Assembly (NCBI GenBank): GCA_016214265.1
Contig: JACROU010000054.1
Span: 1 to 58,940, forward strand
DNA: 58,940 nt
Source of the DNA: Candidatus Omnitrophota bacterium
Lineage (GTDB): Bacteria > Omnitrophota > Omnitrophia > Omnitrophales > JACROU01
Direction: 5' to 3'
A model generated the notes under the pieces. The model did not search any database, had not been told where the DNA came from, and was given only the letters and a program-made list of their open reading frames with translations. Below are positions 8,070 through 18,642 of the stretch, piece after piece. The position numbers were made by a program, and so were the translations under genes. Numbering within the stretch: position 1 is the stretch's first letter; each line of letters opens with the position of its first letter.

Positions 8070-9095
8070 ATGAAACTCTCCGATTTTCATTACACACTTC
8101 CCAAAGAATTGATTGCGCTCGCACCGATGCGCGAGCGGACCGGCTCACGGCTTCTGGTGTTGTCGCGGAGTGATCAAAAAATCGAGCACCGGAAATTCCG
8201 CGATCTTCTGGATTATTTCCGGCCTGGTGACGCGCTGTTTTTGAATGACACGCGGGTGATTCCGGCGCGGCTTGAGGCGAAGCGTCCGACCGGCGGCAAA
8301 GCGGAAATCCTTCTGCTTCAAGAGCTCATGCCCGGAACCTGGGAGGCGCTGATTAAACCGGGAAGCAGGGTAAAGCGAGACACGGTGCTTGAAATCGCTC
8401 CGGATTTTCACGCTACCGTGCTCGATGACGGGCCGGTGCGAAAGGTCGAATTCGAACCGAAAGAAAAATTTTGGCCGATGATCGAGCGTTACGGACAAAT
8501 GCCGCTTCCACCGTACATCAAACGAAAAGTAACGCCCGAGGATCGGGAAACGTATCAAACCGTTTTCGCCAAACATGCCGGAGCGGTTGCCGCGCCGACG
8601 GCGGGACTTCATTTCGATAAGGATTTTTTAAACGCGATTGAGAAAAAAGGAGTTCGCATCGGGTGGATTACGCTTCACGTGGGTTACGGCACGTTCAAAC
8701 CGCTGGCGGAAGAAGAGGAAGATGTCACCAAACATTCGATGCACGAAGAATTTTTTCGAGTGAGCGAGGAGGCAGTAAAACTTCATGAAGAAACGCGGCA
8801 GAAGGGGGGCCGTGTTTTTGTTTGCGGAACAACGGCGCTCCGCGCGCTCGAATCGGCGAAACAACCGGATGGAAAACTGAAACCTCGTGAAGGCCGCACT
8901 TCCATATTTATTTATCCGCCTTATCGAATTCAAACGGCGGATGCGCTCATCACCAATTTTCACCTCCCGCGCACATCGCTGCTTCTTCTAGTCAGCGCGT
9001 TTGCCGGCCGGGAGACGATTCTTAGGGCCTACGAATCTGCCATTCAAGAACGCTACCGCTTTTTCAGCTACGGCGATGCCATGCTGATTTTATAG
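8070..9095 (+). CDS. queA: S-adenosylmethionine:tRNA ribosyltransferase-isomerase
   Basis: A 341-residue enzyme that transfers and isomerises the ribosyl moiety of SAM onto preQ1 in tRNA to give epoxyqueuosine. Recognisable segments are the start MKLSDFHYTLPKELIAL, LFLNDTRVIPARL, the central AAPTAGLHFD and ITLHVGYGTFKP, and the C-terminal TNFHLPRTSLLLLVSAFAG. The length matches the family. The ATG at 8070 fits; a TTG at 8049 would add seven unsupported residues. With tgt 2 kb downstream it forms the usual queA-tgt-yajC-secDF neighbourhood, here interrupted by a GGDEF gene. Confidence 0.97.
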   Translation: MKLSDFHYTLPKELIALAPMRERTGSRLLVLSRSDQKIEHRKFRDLLDYFRPGDALFLNDTRVIPARLEAKRPTGGKAEILLLQELMPGTWEALIKPGSRVKRDTVLEIAPDFHATVLDDGPVRKVEFEPKEKFWPMIERYGQMPLPPYIKRKVTPEDRETYQTVFAKHAGAVAAPTAGLHFDKDFLNAIEKKGVRIGWITLHVGYGTFKPLAEEEEDVTKHSMHEEFFRVSEEAVKLHEETRQKGGRVFVCGTTALRALESAKQPDGKLKPREGRTSIFIYPPYRIQTADALITNFHLPRTSLLLLVSAFAGRETILRAYESAIQERYRFFSYGDAMLIL

Positions 9096-9100
9096 GCCGC

Positions 9101-9128
9101 CAGGGAGAAGGTAGGGCTACCTTCCCTG
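9101..9128. terminator. Hairpin after queA, likely terminator/repeat
   Basis: CAGGGA..AGGTAG pairs with CTACCTTCCCTG immediately after the queA stop. A sister hairpin with the same core (GGGAAGGTAGC/GCTATCTTCCC) follows the giant gene at 27386-27408, and a weaker trace of it (ggttagcggctacc) lies at 1427-1440. The three are a dispersed palindrome family sitting at gene ends. There is no strong T-tract. Confidence 0.55.
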
Positions 9129-10134
9129 ATTTGCCTTTATTCGTTTCACCGTATACACTTAGGTATAGTTAAACAATCAACGCCTTTCATACTGAAGGTG
9201 ATTCGATGGATCAGAATTCAGGTCTTCATATTATTGGCCTTGCCAAAAAGCCGCTTGCAGCCCCCGCGTTTCTTGACACGAAAGGCGGGCGTTTAGTTTG
9301 GGCGGCGAGTCCCAAAGAATTTCTGGAACTCATCAAAGTCCACAAGCCGGTAGCCGCGATGATTGAACAATCCATGTGGGATGAATCCGACCAACATTTC
9401 ATCGAAAATGTACTCCACTCCGAAGATGTCCGTTATGCTGTTATTTTTCGCGCGGAAAAAGAAGTTTACGCGTTTCTCGATGATGAGAAAAAATCGGCTT
9501 TTATCGATGTTTGCGCCTCCCCAATGACAGATGAAAATCTAATTTTTTATATCAAAAAGTGTTATGAAATTTTACGCATTGCCGGACAGTTGCGCGTAAA
9601 AGATGAAAGAGAGAGTCACGAGATTACGCAAAATATTCGCAAACTGGAACGCAAGGTATTCGACTTTTTCACTCTGTCGCAGCTTGGCAAATCCCTTCTT
9701 TCCATTCAGGACATGCAGCAGCTCTGCCACGTTTTTATCTCATCCGTTTATGAGGCCAGCGGCGCCTCGAATTGCGCGATTTTTGTGAATGATGATTCCA
9801 AACTCAATTTTCATCTGAAAAAAGCAGCCGGGCTTCCGGAAGAAGAAGTGAAGGATTTGGAATTTATGTGCGAAGAGGGGCTTTTCTGGCAGGTGTTGAA
9901 CAGCGGTGAGCCATTTTATATCCGCGATTCTACCGGAGAATACCGGTTCAAGCACATGATCGAAAAATGGAATTTGGACAAAATCGAAAGCTTGATGTGG
10001 TTTCCGCTGATGGTGAAAGATTCGCTGGTCGGCGTGCTCACACTCGGGAAGCGCAAGGACGGGAGCGTCTTCACCGCGACAGCGCGATTCTGGATCAACA
10101 AAAAGCACACGCGACAAAAGAACTGCGTCGGAAA

Positions 10135-12482
<2,348 letters not shown>

Positions 12483-12504
12483 AGTATAGAAAGGATTTCA
12501 ATTC

Positions 12505-12828
12505 ATGAATTTGCTGAATACTGTTTCCATTGCCCAAGCTGCACCTGCAGGCGGATCTTCCAATATGCTGGTTTCTTTCCTTCCATTAATACTTATGTTT
12601 GTGATCTTTTATCTGCTTCTGATCCGTCCTCAACAAAAACGTCAGAAAGCCCTTCAGTTGATGATTAAAAATCTGAAAAAAGGCGATAAGGTCGTTACGA
12701 GCGGAGGCATGATTGGGACAGTTTGGGGTGTTGCTGAAGATAAAGTGGTGCTGAAGGTTGGAGAAGATGAAGTGAAGCTCGAGTTTGAAAAATCATCGAT
12801 CAGCGGTTTGATCAAGCCAAAAGAATAA
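12505..12828 (+). CDS. yajC: Preprotein translocase subunit YajC
   Basis: A 107-residue single-pass inner-membrane protein. The N-terminal part contains a hydrophobic helix (about 22-43, MLVSFLPLILMFVIFYLLLI) directly followed by RPQQKRQKA, the family signature. The C-terminal soluble part carries the VVTSGGMIGTV motif. YajC associates with SecDF at the Sec translocon. It is in the standard position between tgt and secDF. Confidence 0.95.
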   Translation: MNLLNTVSIAQAAPAGGSSNMLVSFLPLILMFVIFYLLLIRPQQKRQKALQLMIKNLKKGDKVVTSGGMIGTVWGVAEDKVVLKVGEDEVKLEFEKSSISGLIKPKE

Positions 12829-12838
12829 GTTTATTGGT

Positions 12839-12873
12839 CAGGACCAGGTCTTTAAAATCAAGGCTTGGTCCTG
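12839..12873. repeat. AGGACCAGGTC palindrome between yajC and secDF
   Basis: AGGACCAGGTCTT faces AAGGCTTGGTCCT with a short A/T loop. It is the same word as in the in-gene copy at 15138-15168 in recJ. It may fine-tune the yajC/secDF ratio by processing or partial termination. Confidence 0.75.
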
Positions 12874-12888
12874 TTAAAAGGGGAAATC

Positions 12889-15108
12889 ATGTACAAAAAT
12901 TTCAAATGGAAAGTTCTTCTGATTGTCGCCATCGTCGCGTTTTCTCTCTGGAAAATTTATCCGCCTGAAAAACAAATTACGCTGGGTCTGGATCTTCAAG
13001 GCGGTATGCATATCGTCATGAAAGTGGATTTGAACAAGGTTCCCGAAGCGGCGAGAAAAGACGCAACGGACCGCGCGGTGGAAATTATCCGCAATCGTAT
13101 CGATGAACTTGGCGTCAAAGAGCCGTCGATTACGAAGCAGGGAAGTGACCATATCGTTATTCAGCTTCCTGGAATTACGGATCGCAAACGCGCGCTCGAA
13201 GTGGTTGGAAGAACCGCTCACTTGGAATTTAAAGAAGTGGCGTTTCAACAAGATCTGATTTACCGTGCGCTCAAGGGAGAAATTCCCGAAGGCTATGAGC
13301 TGAAAGAATTGAAAGAGGAAGAAGGTCAGGCAGGTGAAAAACTGCTTTTGAAAAGTGAATCTCTGTTGACGGGCGATAAGCTCACGAACGCCGGCGTTTC
13401 TTTCGATCAGGGAAGTTTTGGTCAGCCGATTGTCACGTTGGAGTTTAATAAAGAAGGCGCCCAGGCTTTTGCGGATCTTACCGGTAAAGCCGTGGGGGAT
13501 TTCAGAACCGACGGAATTCCGCGCCGTATCGCGATTCTTCTCGATGGAAGCCTCCGCTCGGCGCCTCAGGTTCGTGAGCGTATTCCGAACGGTAAGGCGA
13601 TTATTCAGGGCCGTTTTTCGTTTCAGGAAGCCAGTGATCTTTCACTGGTCCTGCGTGCCGGTGCTTTGCCCGCGCCCGTGTATCTGGAAGAAGAGCGGAC
13701 AGTGGGGCCGACGCTCGGCAAAGACTCGATCGATGACGGCATCCGCGCCTGCGTCATCGGACTCCTTCTGGTTTTTGTGGGGATGGCGGTTTATTACATG
13801 ATGTGCGGATTCATCGCGGATTTCGCGCTCATTCTTAACTTCATTATTTTGCTTGCGGGACTTTCGATGTTCCATGCCGCTCTCACCATGCCGGGTATTG
13901 CGGGTTTAATCTTGTCGCTTGGTATGGCCGTTGACGCGAACGTGTTGATTTTTGAGCGTATGCGCGAGGAATTAGCTCTTGGCAAAAAGAGCCGGGCTGT
14001 TGTTGCTGCGGGTTATCACAAGGCATTCTCCACAATCTTTGACTCTAACCTCACAACGTTAATCAGTGCCATTCTGCTTTTCTGGTTCGGAACCGGACCG
14101 ATTCGCGGTTTTGCGGTTACGCTCAGTTTGGGTTTGATTATCAGTATGTTTACATCACTGGTTGTGACGCGCGTGATCTTTGATTGGATGACCCGAAAAA
14201 AAGAAATCAATATTCGCATGCTTCATCTTGTGGGTGTGCCGAAATTTAATTACATGAAATTCCGCGGATGGGCCTATTTGGCGTCCGGATTGATTATTGT
14301 TGTGGGGCTCGCGGTGTTTTATATGCGGGGCACCGGAAATTTTGGCGTCGATTTCTCCGGAGGTTCTCTGGAACAGGTGAAATTTAAACAGGACGTAGAT
14401 CTTGGAAAGCTTCGCTCTGCCCTCGGTCAAGCGGGAATCGAAGGTGTCCAAATTCAAAATTTTGGCGAGGCCCAGCTTCACGAAGTGATTATCCGCACTC
14501 CAAAAATTATGACCGATCCGGTTGATAAAGTATTGTCGGGTCTTGTCGGCGCGGGAAATTACGATGTGCTTCGCGTTGAAAGTGTCGGGCCTTCCGTGGG
14601 TTCTGACCTCCGGAAAAAAGCGCTTTGGGCGAGTCTTTGGGCTCTTGCTGCGATTTCAATTTATGTCGGATTCCGTTATAAGCTCAGCTTCGGTTTTTGC
14701 GCGATTCTTTCCTTGCTTCATGACGCACTGATGACCGTCGGTCTTTACGCAATTTCAGGGCGCGAAATGAATCTGACGTTTATCGCGGCGGTGCTGACCA
14801 TTGTCGGTTATTCGATTAACGATACGATTGTGACCTATGACCGTATCCGCGAGAACTTGAGGCTGATGCGTAAAATGCCTTTCGTCGATCTGGTCAACCT
14901 CAGTATCAATCAAACGTTGGGCCGCACGATTATTACAACGGGCATGACGCTTTTGGTTGTGATCGCGCTCTTTTTCTTCGGAGGTTCGGTGATCAATGAC
15001 TTTGCGTTCGCGCTTCTGGTCGGAATTATTTCCGGCGCTTACTCCACTGTATTCATCGCCGTAACGAGCGTAGTCGACTTTCAGAGGCTGCAGCAGAAAT
15101 TATCCTAA
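12889..15108 (+). CDS. secDF: Protein translocase SecD-SecF fusion
   Basis: A 739-residue fusion of SecD and SecF. The SecD half has a first membrane helix, LGLDLQGGMHIVMKVD (about 33-48), a periplasmic P1 domain and the helix bundle ending with VDANVLIFERMREEL. The SecF half begins at about 455 and contains NFGVDFSGGSLEQV, followed by YSINDTIVTYDRIREN. About twelve membrane helices are expected. SecDF uses the proton motive force to pull preproteins through SecYEG. ATG 12889 follows a ribosome site (aaaggggaa); a TTG at 12865 lies inside the preceding palindrome and is unlikely. recJ follows after 3 nt. Confidence 0.95.
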   Translation: MYKNFKWKVLLIVAIVAFSLWKIYPPEKQITLGLDLQGGMHIVMKVDLNKVPEAARKDATDRAVEIIRNRIDELGVKEPSITKQGSDHIVIQLPGITDRKRALEVVGRTAHLEFKEVAFQQDLIYRALKGEIPEGYELKELKEEEGQAGEKLLLKSESLLTGDKLTNAGVSFDQGSFGQPIVTLEFNKEGAQAFADLTGKAVGDFRTDGIPRRIAILLDGSLRSAPQVRERIPNGKAIIQGRFSFQEASDLSLVLRAGALPAPVYLEEERTVGPTLGKDSIDDGIRACVIGLLLVFVGMAVYYMMCGFIADFALILNFIILLAGLSMFHAALTMPGIAGLILSLGMAVDANVLIFERMREELALGKKSRAVVAAGYHKAFSTIFDSNLTTLISAILLFWFGTGPIRGFAVTLSLGLIISMFTSLVVTRVIFDWMTRKKEINIRMLHLVGVPKFNYMKFRGWAYLASGLIIVVGLAVFYMRGTGNFGVDFSGGSLEQVKFKQDVDLGKLRSALGQAGIEGVQIQNFGEAQLHEVIIRTPKIMTDPVDKVLSGLVGAGNYDVLRVESVGPSVGSDLRKKALWASLWALAAISIYVGFRYKLSFGFCAILSLLHDALMTVGLYAISGREMNLTFIAAVLTIVGYSINDTIVTYDRIRENLRLMRKMPFVDLVNLSINQTLGRTIITTGMTLLVVIALFFFGGSVINDFAFALLVGIISGAYSTVFIAVTSVVDFQRLQQKLS

Positions 15109-15111
15109 TTT

Positions 15112-16809
15112 ATGATTACTGAGTGGGCTCTTAAAACAGGACCAGGTCCCGATGCGAGACCTGGTCCTAACGTTGAGCTTGCTCAGGAACTCAACATCAC
15201 CCCGCTTACCGTTCAATTGCTGCGTCATCGGAAAATTAATTCCGCTCACGAAGCCCGTAACTTTCTCTTCGGTTCTCTCGACGATCTTCAAGACCCGTAT
15301 CTGATCAAAGGAATGGAAAAAGCGGTTCGCCGCATTCTTCACGCCATTGACACTTCCGAGCTGGTGATTGTGCATGGCGATTATGACGTGGATGGCGTGA
15401 CTGCCAGTGCGATTGTGGGCCGTGTGCTCACGCGGTTGGGTGCGCGTTGGAAACCGTTCGTGCCGCATCGCGTGAAAAACGGCTACGGATTTACGAAAGA
15501 CGGTGTGGCGTTCGCGAAGGAGCAAAACGCGAACGTGATTATTACGCTCGATTGCGGCACCGGTTCCATCGAGGAAGTGGCCGCCGCTCAAGAATTGGGA
15601 ATCGACTGCCTTGTTTTCGATCATCATCAAATTAAGGACGGCAATTTACCCGAAGCCTACAGCTTGATCAATCCGTTTCAGCTGGATTGCCAGTCGCCCT
15701 TCAAACTCTATTGCGCCACCGGCCTCGCGCTCAAACTCGCGCAGGCGCTTCTCGGAAAAAAAGCGCTCGAGTATCTGGATCTGTCGGCGCTCGGAACGGT
15801 GGGGGACATGGTTCCGCTGGTGGGTGAAAACCGTTTGTTTGTGAAATACGGCCTGCGCGCGATGTCCGAAAATCCGCGCGTGGCGATTCGCGCGATGGCG
15901 GAATCGGCGAAACTCAAGTCGCGGAAAATTCATGTGGGCCATCTTGGATTTGTGTTCGCGCCGCGGATTAACGCCTCAGGTCGTTTAGACTCTGCTGAGG
16001 TCTCCCTCAACCTTTTGCTTTCCGAAGATGTGGTGGAAGCCGCGAAGCTGGCTCAGGAATTGGAGAAGCAAAATAAAAAGCGCCGGGATTTGGAGCAGGA
16101 CGCGACGAAGCAGGCCATCAAAAAAGTGGAGATGGAAGTCAATTTTAATCAAGACCGCGTCATCGTGGTGTGGGACGAGGCCTGGCATCCGGGCGTTATC
16201 GGCATTGTGGCCGCCCGGCTCGTCGAGCGGTTTCACCGGCCCTCGCTCGTGATCAGTTTAAATGAGGGGATGGGGAAGGGCTCCGGCCGATCGGTGCGCA
16301 AAGTGAATTTGTACGAACTCTTGAAACGCGCAAGCGCGCCGCTGGTTCAATTCGGCGGGCACGAGCAGGCGGTAGGACTTTCGGTGGAAGAAAAATCGCT
16401 CCCGGCTTTTCGCAAACTGATCAACGAAATCGCGCGCGAATGGGTGTTGCCGGAATATTTGTCCAAGACCTTTGAGATTGACGCCGAAATTGGACTTCAG
16501 GATTTGACACTGAGGCAGATGAAAGAAATTTCGATGCTGGAACCTTTTGGACTCAAAAATCCAAAGCCGGTGTTTTTGACCCGCAATGTGGAGTTAAAAC
16601 CCGTGCCGTCCCGCTGGTTTGCCGCTAACGAACGCCGTTTCTTCGCGATTCAGGGAGGCCAGAATTTCGAAGCTGTTTGGAATCCGCCGGGGGATGCCGC
16701 TTCAACGCCGCTAGGACACTATGACATAATTTATTCGCCCGCCCTCAAAGTCTGGGAAGGTCACGAACTCTTTGAGTTGGAAATTAGAGATATTAAGAAA
16801 CGGGGATGA
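15112..16809 (+). CDS. recJ: Single-stranded-DNA-specific exonuclease RecJ
   Basis: A 565-residue DHH-family 5'-3' exonuclease used in recombination and repair. DHH motifs: HGDYDVDG (88-95), LDCGTG, DHHQ; the DHHA1 motif GGHEQAVGLSV is present, followed by an OB-like C-terminus. The length is usual. Residues 9-19 (TGPGPDARPGP) are encoded by a perfect palindromic repeat (15138-15168) that has been accommodated in frame close to the N-terminus. The stop codon forms the first bases of a hairpin shared with the converging rpmB. Confidence 0.96.
   Translation: MITEWALKTGPGPDARPGPNVELAQELNITPLTVQLLRHRKINSAHEARNFLFGSLDDLQDPYLIKGMEKAVRRILHAIDTSELVIVHGDYDVDGVTASAIVGRVLTRLGARWKPFVPHRVKNGYGFTKDGVAFAKEQNANVIITLDCGTGSIEEVAAAQELGIDCLVFDHHQIKDGNLPEAYSLINPFQLDCQSPFKLYCATGLALKLAQALLGKKALEYLDLSALGTVGDMVPLVGENRLFVKYGLRAMSENPRVAIRAMAESAKLKSRKIHVGHLGFVFAPRINASGRLDSAEVSLNLLLSEDVVEAAKLAQELEKQNKKRRDLEQDATKQAIKKVEMEVNFNQDRVIVVWDEAWHPGVIGIVAARLVERFHRPSLVISLNEGMGKGSGRSVRKVNLYELLKRASAPLVQFGGHEQAVGLSVEEKSLPAFRKLINEIAREWVLPEYLSKTFEIDAEIGLQDLTLRQMKEISMLEPFGLKNPKPVFLTRNVELKPVPSRWFAANERRFFAIQGGQNFEAVWNPPGDAASTPLGHYDIIYSPALKVWEGHELFELEIRDIKKRG
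15138..15168. repeat. In-frame palindromic repeat in recJ
   Basis: AGGACCAGGTC and GACCTGGTCCT are perfect 11-nt inverted arms around a 9-nt loop. It is the same family as 12839-12873. It contributes a Gly/Pro-rich insert after EWALK in RecJ without breaking the frame. Confidence 0.88.
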
Positions 16810-16839
16810 CGAAAGACGGCTGTTAAGCCGCTTTCGTCA
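16807..16839. terminator. Bidirectional hairpin shared by recJ and rpmB ends
   Basis: TGACGAAAG pairs with CTTTCGTCA, and the inner CGGCT with AGCCG, around the loop GTTA. The recJ stop (16807-16809) is the foot of the stem and the rpmB stop (16823-16825, - strand) lies in the loop. Convergent genes thus share one hairpin made partly of coding sequence. T-tracts are weak. Confidence 0.7.
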
Positions 16840-17050
16840 CCTTGTTAGCTTGAATGCAGGAAGTGCAGACTTTAATGCGGCGAACACCGCCATTGATGCT
16901 TGCTCTTAGAGTCTGAAGGTTGGGGAGGAAACGACGGCGGGTAATACCCGTAATTTTCTTACCGACTCCGCCTTTTTTCTTGGCCATACCCCGGCGAGCG
17001 ATGGAACGCCCGGTGAGAGGTTTCTTTCCGCAAATTTCACAAATCTTCAT
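16823..17050 (-). CDS. rpmB: 50S ribosomal protein L28
   Basis: A 75-residue ribosomal protein of the zinc-binding (C+) form: CEIC at residues 4-7 and CTSC near residues 62-65. The basic core (ITRRRFLPNLQ, RIKVC) is typical of L28. A good ribosome site (aaaggagat) precedes the ATG. It is the first of two - strand genes and converges on recJ. Its promoter is visible at 17082-17109. Confidence 0.96.
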   Translation of the reverse strand: MKICEICGKKPLTGRSIARRGMAKKKGGVGKKITGITRRRFLPNLQTLRASINGGVRRIKVCTSCIQANKVTKAA

Positions 17051-17081
17051 GAGAATCTCCTTTGACTAAAACAGGTTGCGT

Positions 17082-17109
17082 ATTATAGGTATTTGTCCTT
17101 TAAAAGCAA
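17082..17109 (-). promoter_or_regulatory. Putative sigma-70 promoter for rpmB
   Basis: On the - strand, TTGCTT (complement of 17104-17109), a 16-bp spacer and a perfect TATAAT (complement of 17082-17087) stand about 32 bp upstream of the rpmB start. Confidence 0.6.
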
Positions 17110-17137
17110 GGCGAAATAGAATAAAATCGCACCTCTT

Positions 17138-18262
17138 ATGTCTCAGAAAAACATTCCTCTATCTCAAGTCGTTTTCGGCGACGAAGAAGTCAAAGCCTGC
17201 GCGGAAGTGCTACGTTCCGGTAATCTTCGTGAGGGCCAGAAAACAAAAGATTTTGAGACGGCTTTTCGCCATCAAGTCGGCACCCGTCATGCGATTACCG
17301 CCAGTTCCGGAACCGCCGCTCTTCATTTGGTTTACCAAGCCCTTCTTCAGCCAGGAGACGAAGTGATTGTGCCCGCGTTTACCTTTATCGCGACAGCCAG
17401 CATGGTGTCGATGACCGGGGCAAAACCCGTTTTTGTGGATGTTGACCCAAACACCTGGACGATTGATCCAGTGGATATTGAGAAAAAACTCACCTCCCGA
17501 ACGCGTATGATTGCTGGCGTGCATCTTTTTGGTAATTCCTGTGACATCGCGCGGATTCAAAAAATCGCTTCGGCGCACAAACTTAAATTAATTTGGGACG
17601 CGGCGCAGTCTTTGGGAGCGCGTTATCAGGGCCGTGACATTGCGGTGGTGCCGGATGCGGTTTGCTTTTCGTTCTATCCCTCAAAAAATATGACGACCGG
17701 CGAGGGCGGGATGATCACCACGAATGATGATTCGCTGGCGGCAAAAGTGCGCTATTTGAAATCGCATGGCGAAACCGAAAAATATATTCATGCCATGATC
17801 GGATTTAATTACCGGATGACCGACATCGAGGCTTCGCTGGGCCTTCTCGGGCTGACCCAGCTCGAGGATTTCCTGGCCCGCAGAAAAAATATCGCTGTTC
17901 TTTACGAGCAGGCGTTCAAACAAATTCCGGGCATCAAAATTCAACGTCAAACGCCAGGCAGTGAACACAGTTGGAATTATTTTTCGATTGTGCTTGATAC
18001 CGACAAACTGGGCATTTCCCGGGATGAGTTTATGAAGCAGCTTCAAAGCCGAGGCATTTCATGCGCGGTCTATTATCCCCGGCCGCTCCATCTTCAGCCC
18101 TGCTTTGCCCAAGGCCAAGTCGAGCCGCTTCCGGTTTCCGAGTACCTAGCTTCCCGAATTCTATCAATTCCTATGCATCCTTTCCTTTCAGATGAGGATG
18201 TGGATACAGTGATTCGGGCGGTAGCGGAGCTTACGAAACGCCCGGCTTCCGTGTTATACTAA
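17138..18262 (+). CDS. DegT/DnrJ/EryC1/StrS-family PLP aminotransferase
   Basis: A 374-residue sugar aminotransferase-type enzyme. It has the N-terminal GNLREGQKTKDFE stretch, the PLP-phosphate-binding ASSGTAALHL, the Asp of WDAAQSLGA, and the Schiff-base Lys183 in YPSKNMTTGEGG. The family moves an amino group onto a keto-sugar nucleotide used in surface glycans. It could act with the glycosyltransferases at 2-4 kb, though it is not adjacent. It precedes a CBM48 protein and glgA by 22 nt and about 380 nt, perhaps as leader of that unit. Substrate is undetermined. Confidence 0.92.
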   Translation: MSQKNIPLSQVVFGDEEVKACAEVLRSGNLREGQKTKDFETAFRHQVGTRHAITASSGTAALHLVYQALLQPGDEVIVPAFTFIATASMVSMTGAKPVFVDVDPNTWTIDPVDIEKKLTSRTRMIAGVHLFGNSCDIARIQKIASAHKLKLIWDAAQSLGARYQGRDIAVVPDAVCFSFYPSKNMTTGEGGMITTNDDSLAAKVRYLKSHGETEKYIHAMIGFNYRMTDIEASLGLLGLTQLEDFLARRKNIAVLYEQAFKQIPGIKIQRQTPGSEHSWNYFSIVLDTDKLGISRDEFMKQLQSRGISCAVYYPRPLHLQPCFAQGQVEPLPVSEYLASRILSIPMHPFLSDEDVDTVIRAVAELTKRPASVLY

Positions 18263-18284
18263 ACGTCTTTTAGGAGACCAACTT

Positions 18285-18566
18285 ATGGAAACAAAAACTT
18301 TGAAGACAGCTCAAAAAGTACATTTCAAATTTTTCGCCCCGCTTTCCCTCACCGTTCAGGTTGCGGGAACTTTCAATGACTGGAGTCCTGTAAAAGGAAC
18401 TTTGAAAAAAGATTCTCAAGGAAATTGGTCAGGAGTTTTTGAATTAAAACCCGGCCGGCACGAATACCGTTTCGTTGTCGATGGTAATTGGGAAAATGAT
18501 CAGAACAATAATGAAATCGTTCCGAACAATTTAGGCACGTTTAATAACGTTATTGTGGTTCGTTAA
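18285..18566 (+). CDS. Small glycogen-binding (CBM48/AMPK-beta-like) protein
   Basis: A 93-residue protein that is essentially one carbohydrate-binding module: VHFKFFAPLSLTVQVAGTFNDWS, LKKDSQGNWSGVFELKPGRHEYRFVVDGNW and the C-terminal NNVIVVR. The W and the VAGTFNDW and EYRFVVDG motifs match the E-set glycogen-binding domain of AMPK-beta and branching enzymes. It has no catalytic domain and no signal peptide. Directly upstream of glgA, it probably binds glycogen as a separate scaffold or targeting module. A strong terminator separates it from glgA. Confidence 0.88.
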   Translation: METKTLKTAQKVHFKFFAPLSLTVQVAGTFNDWSPVKGTLKKDSQGNWSGVFELKPGRHEYRFVVDGNWENDQNNNEIVPNNLGTFNNVIVVR

Positions 18567-18591
18567 TTTTTCTTGTTTTTCGTAATTCCTT

Positions 18592-18630
18592 GAGGGCGGA
18601 CCGAAATCTTAAGTCCGCCCCTCTTTTTTT
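18592..18630 (+). terminator. Rho-independent terminator between CBM48 gene and glgA
   Basis: GAGGGCGGAC pairs with GTCCGCCCCTC (one bulge) and is followed by seven T. It ends only 13 nt before the glgA start, so glgA needs readthrough or its own signal within the stem. Confidence 0.88.
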
Positions 18631-18642
18631 AGCGGGGTTGTG

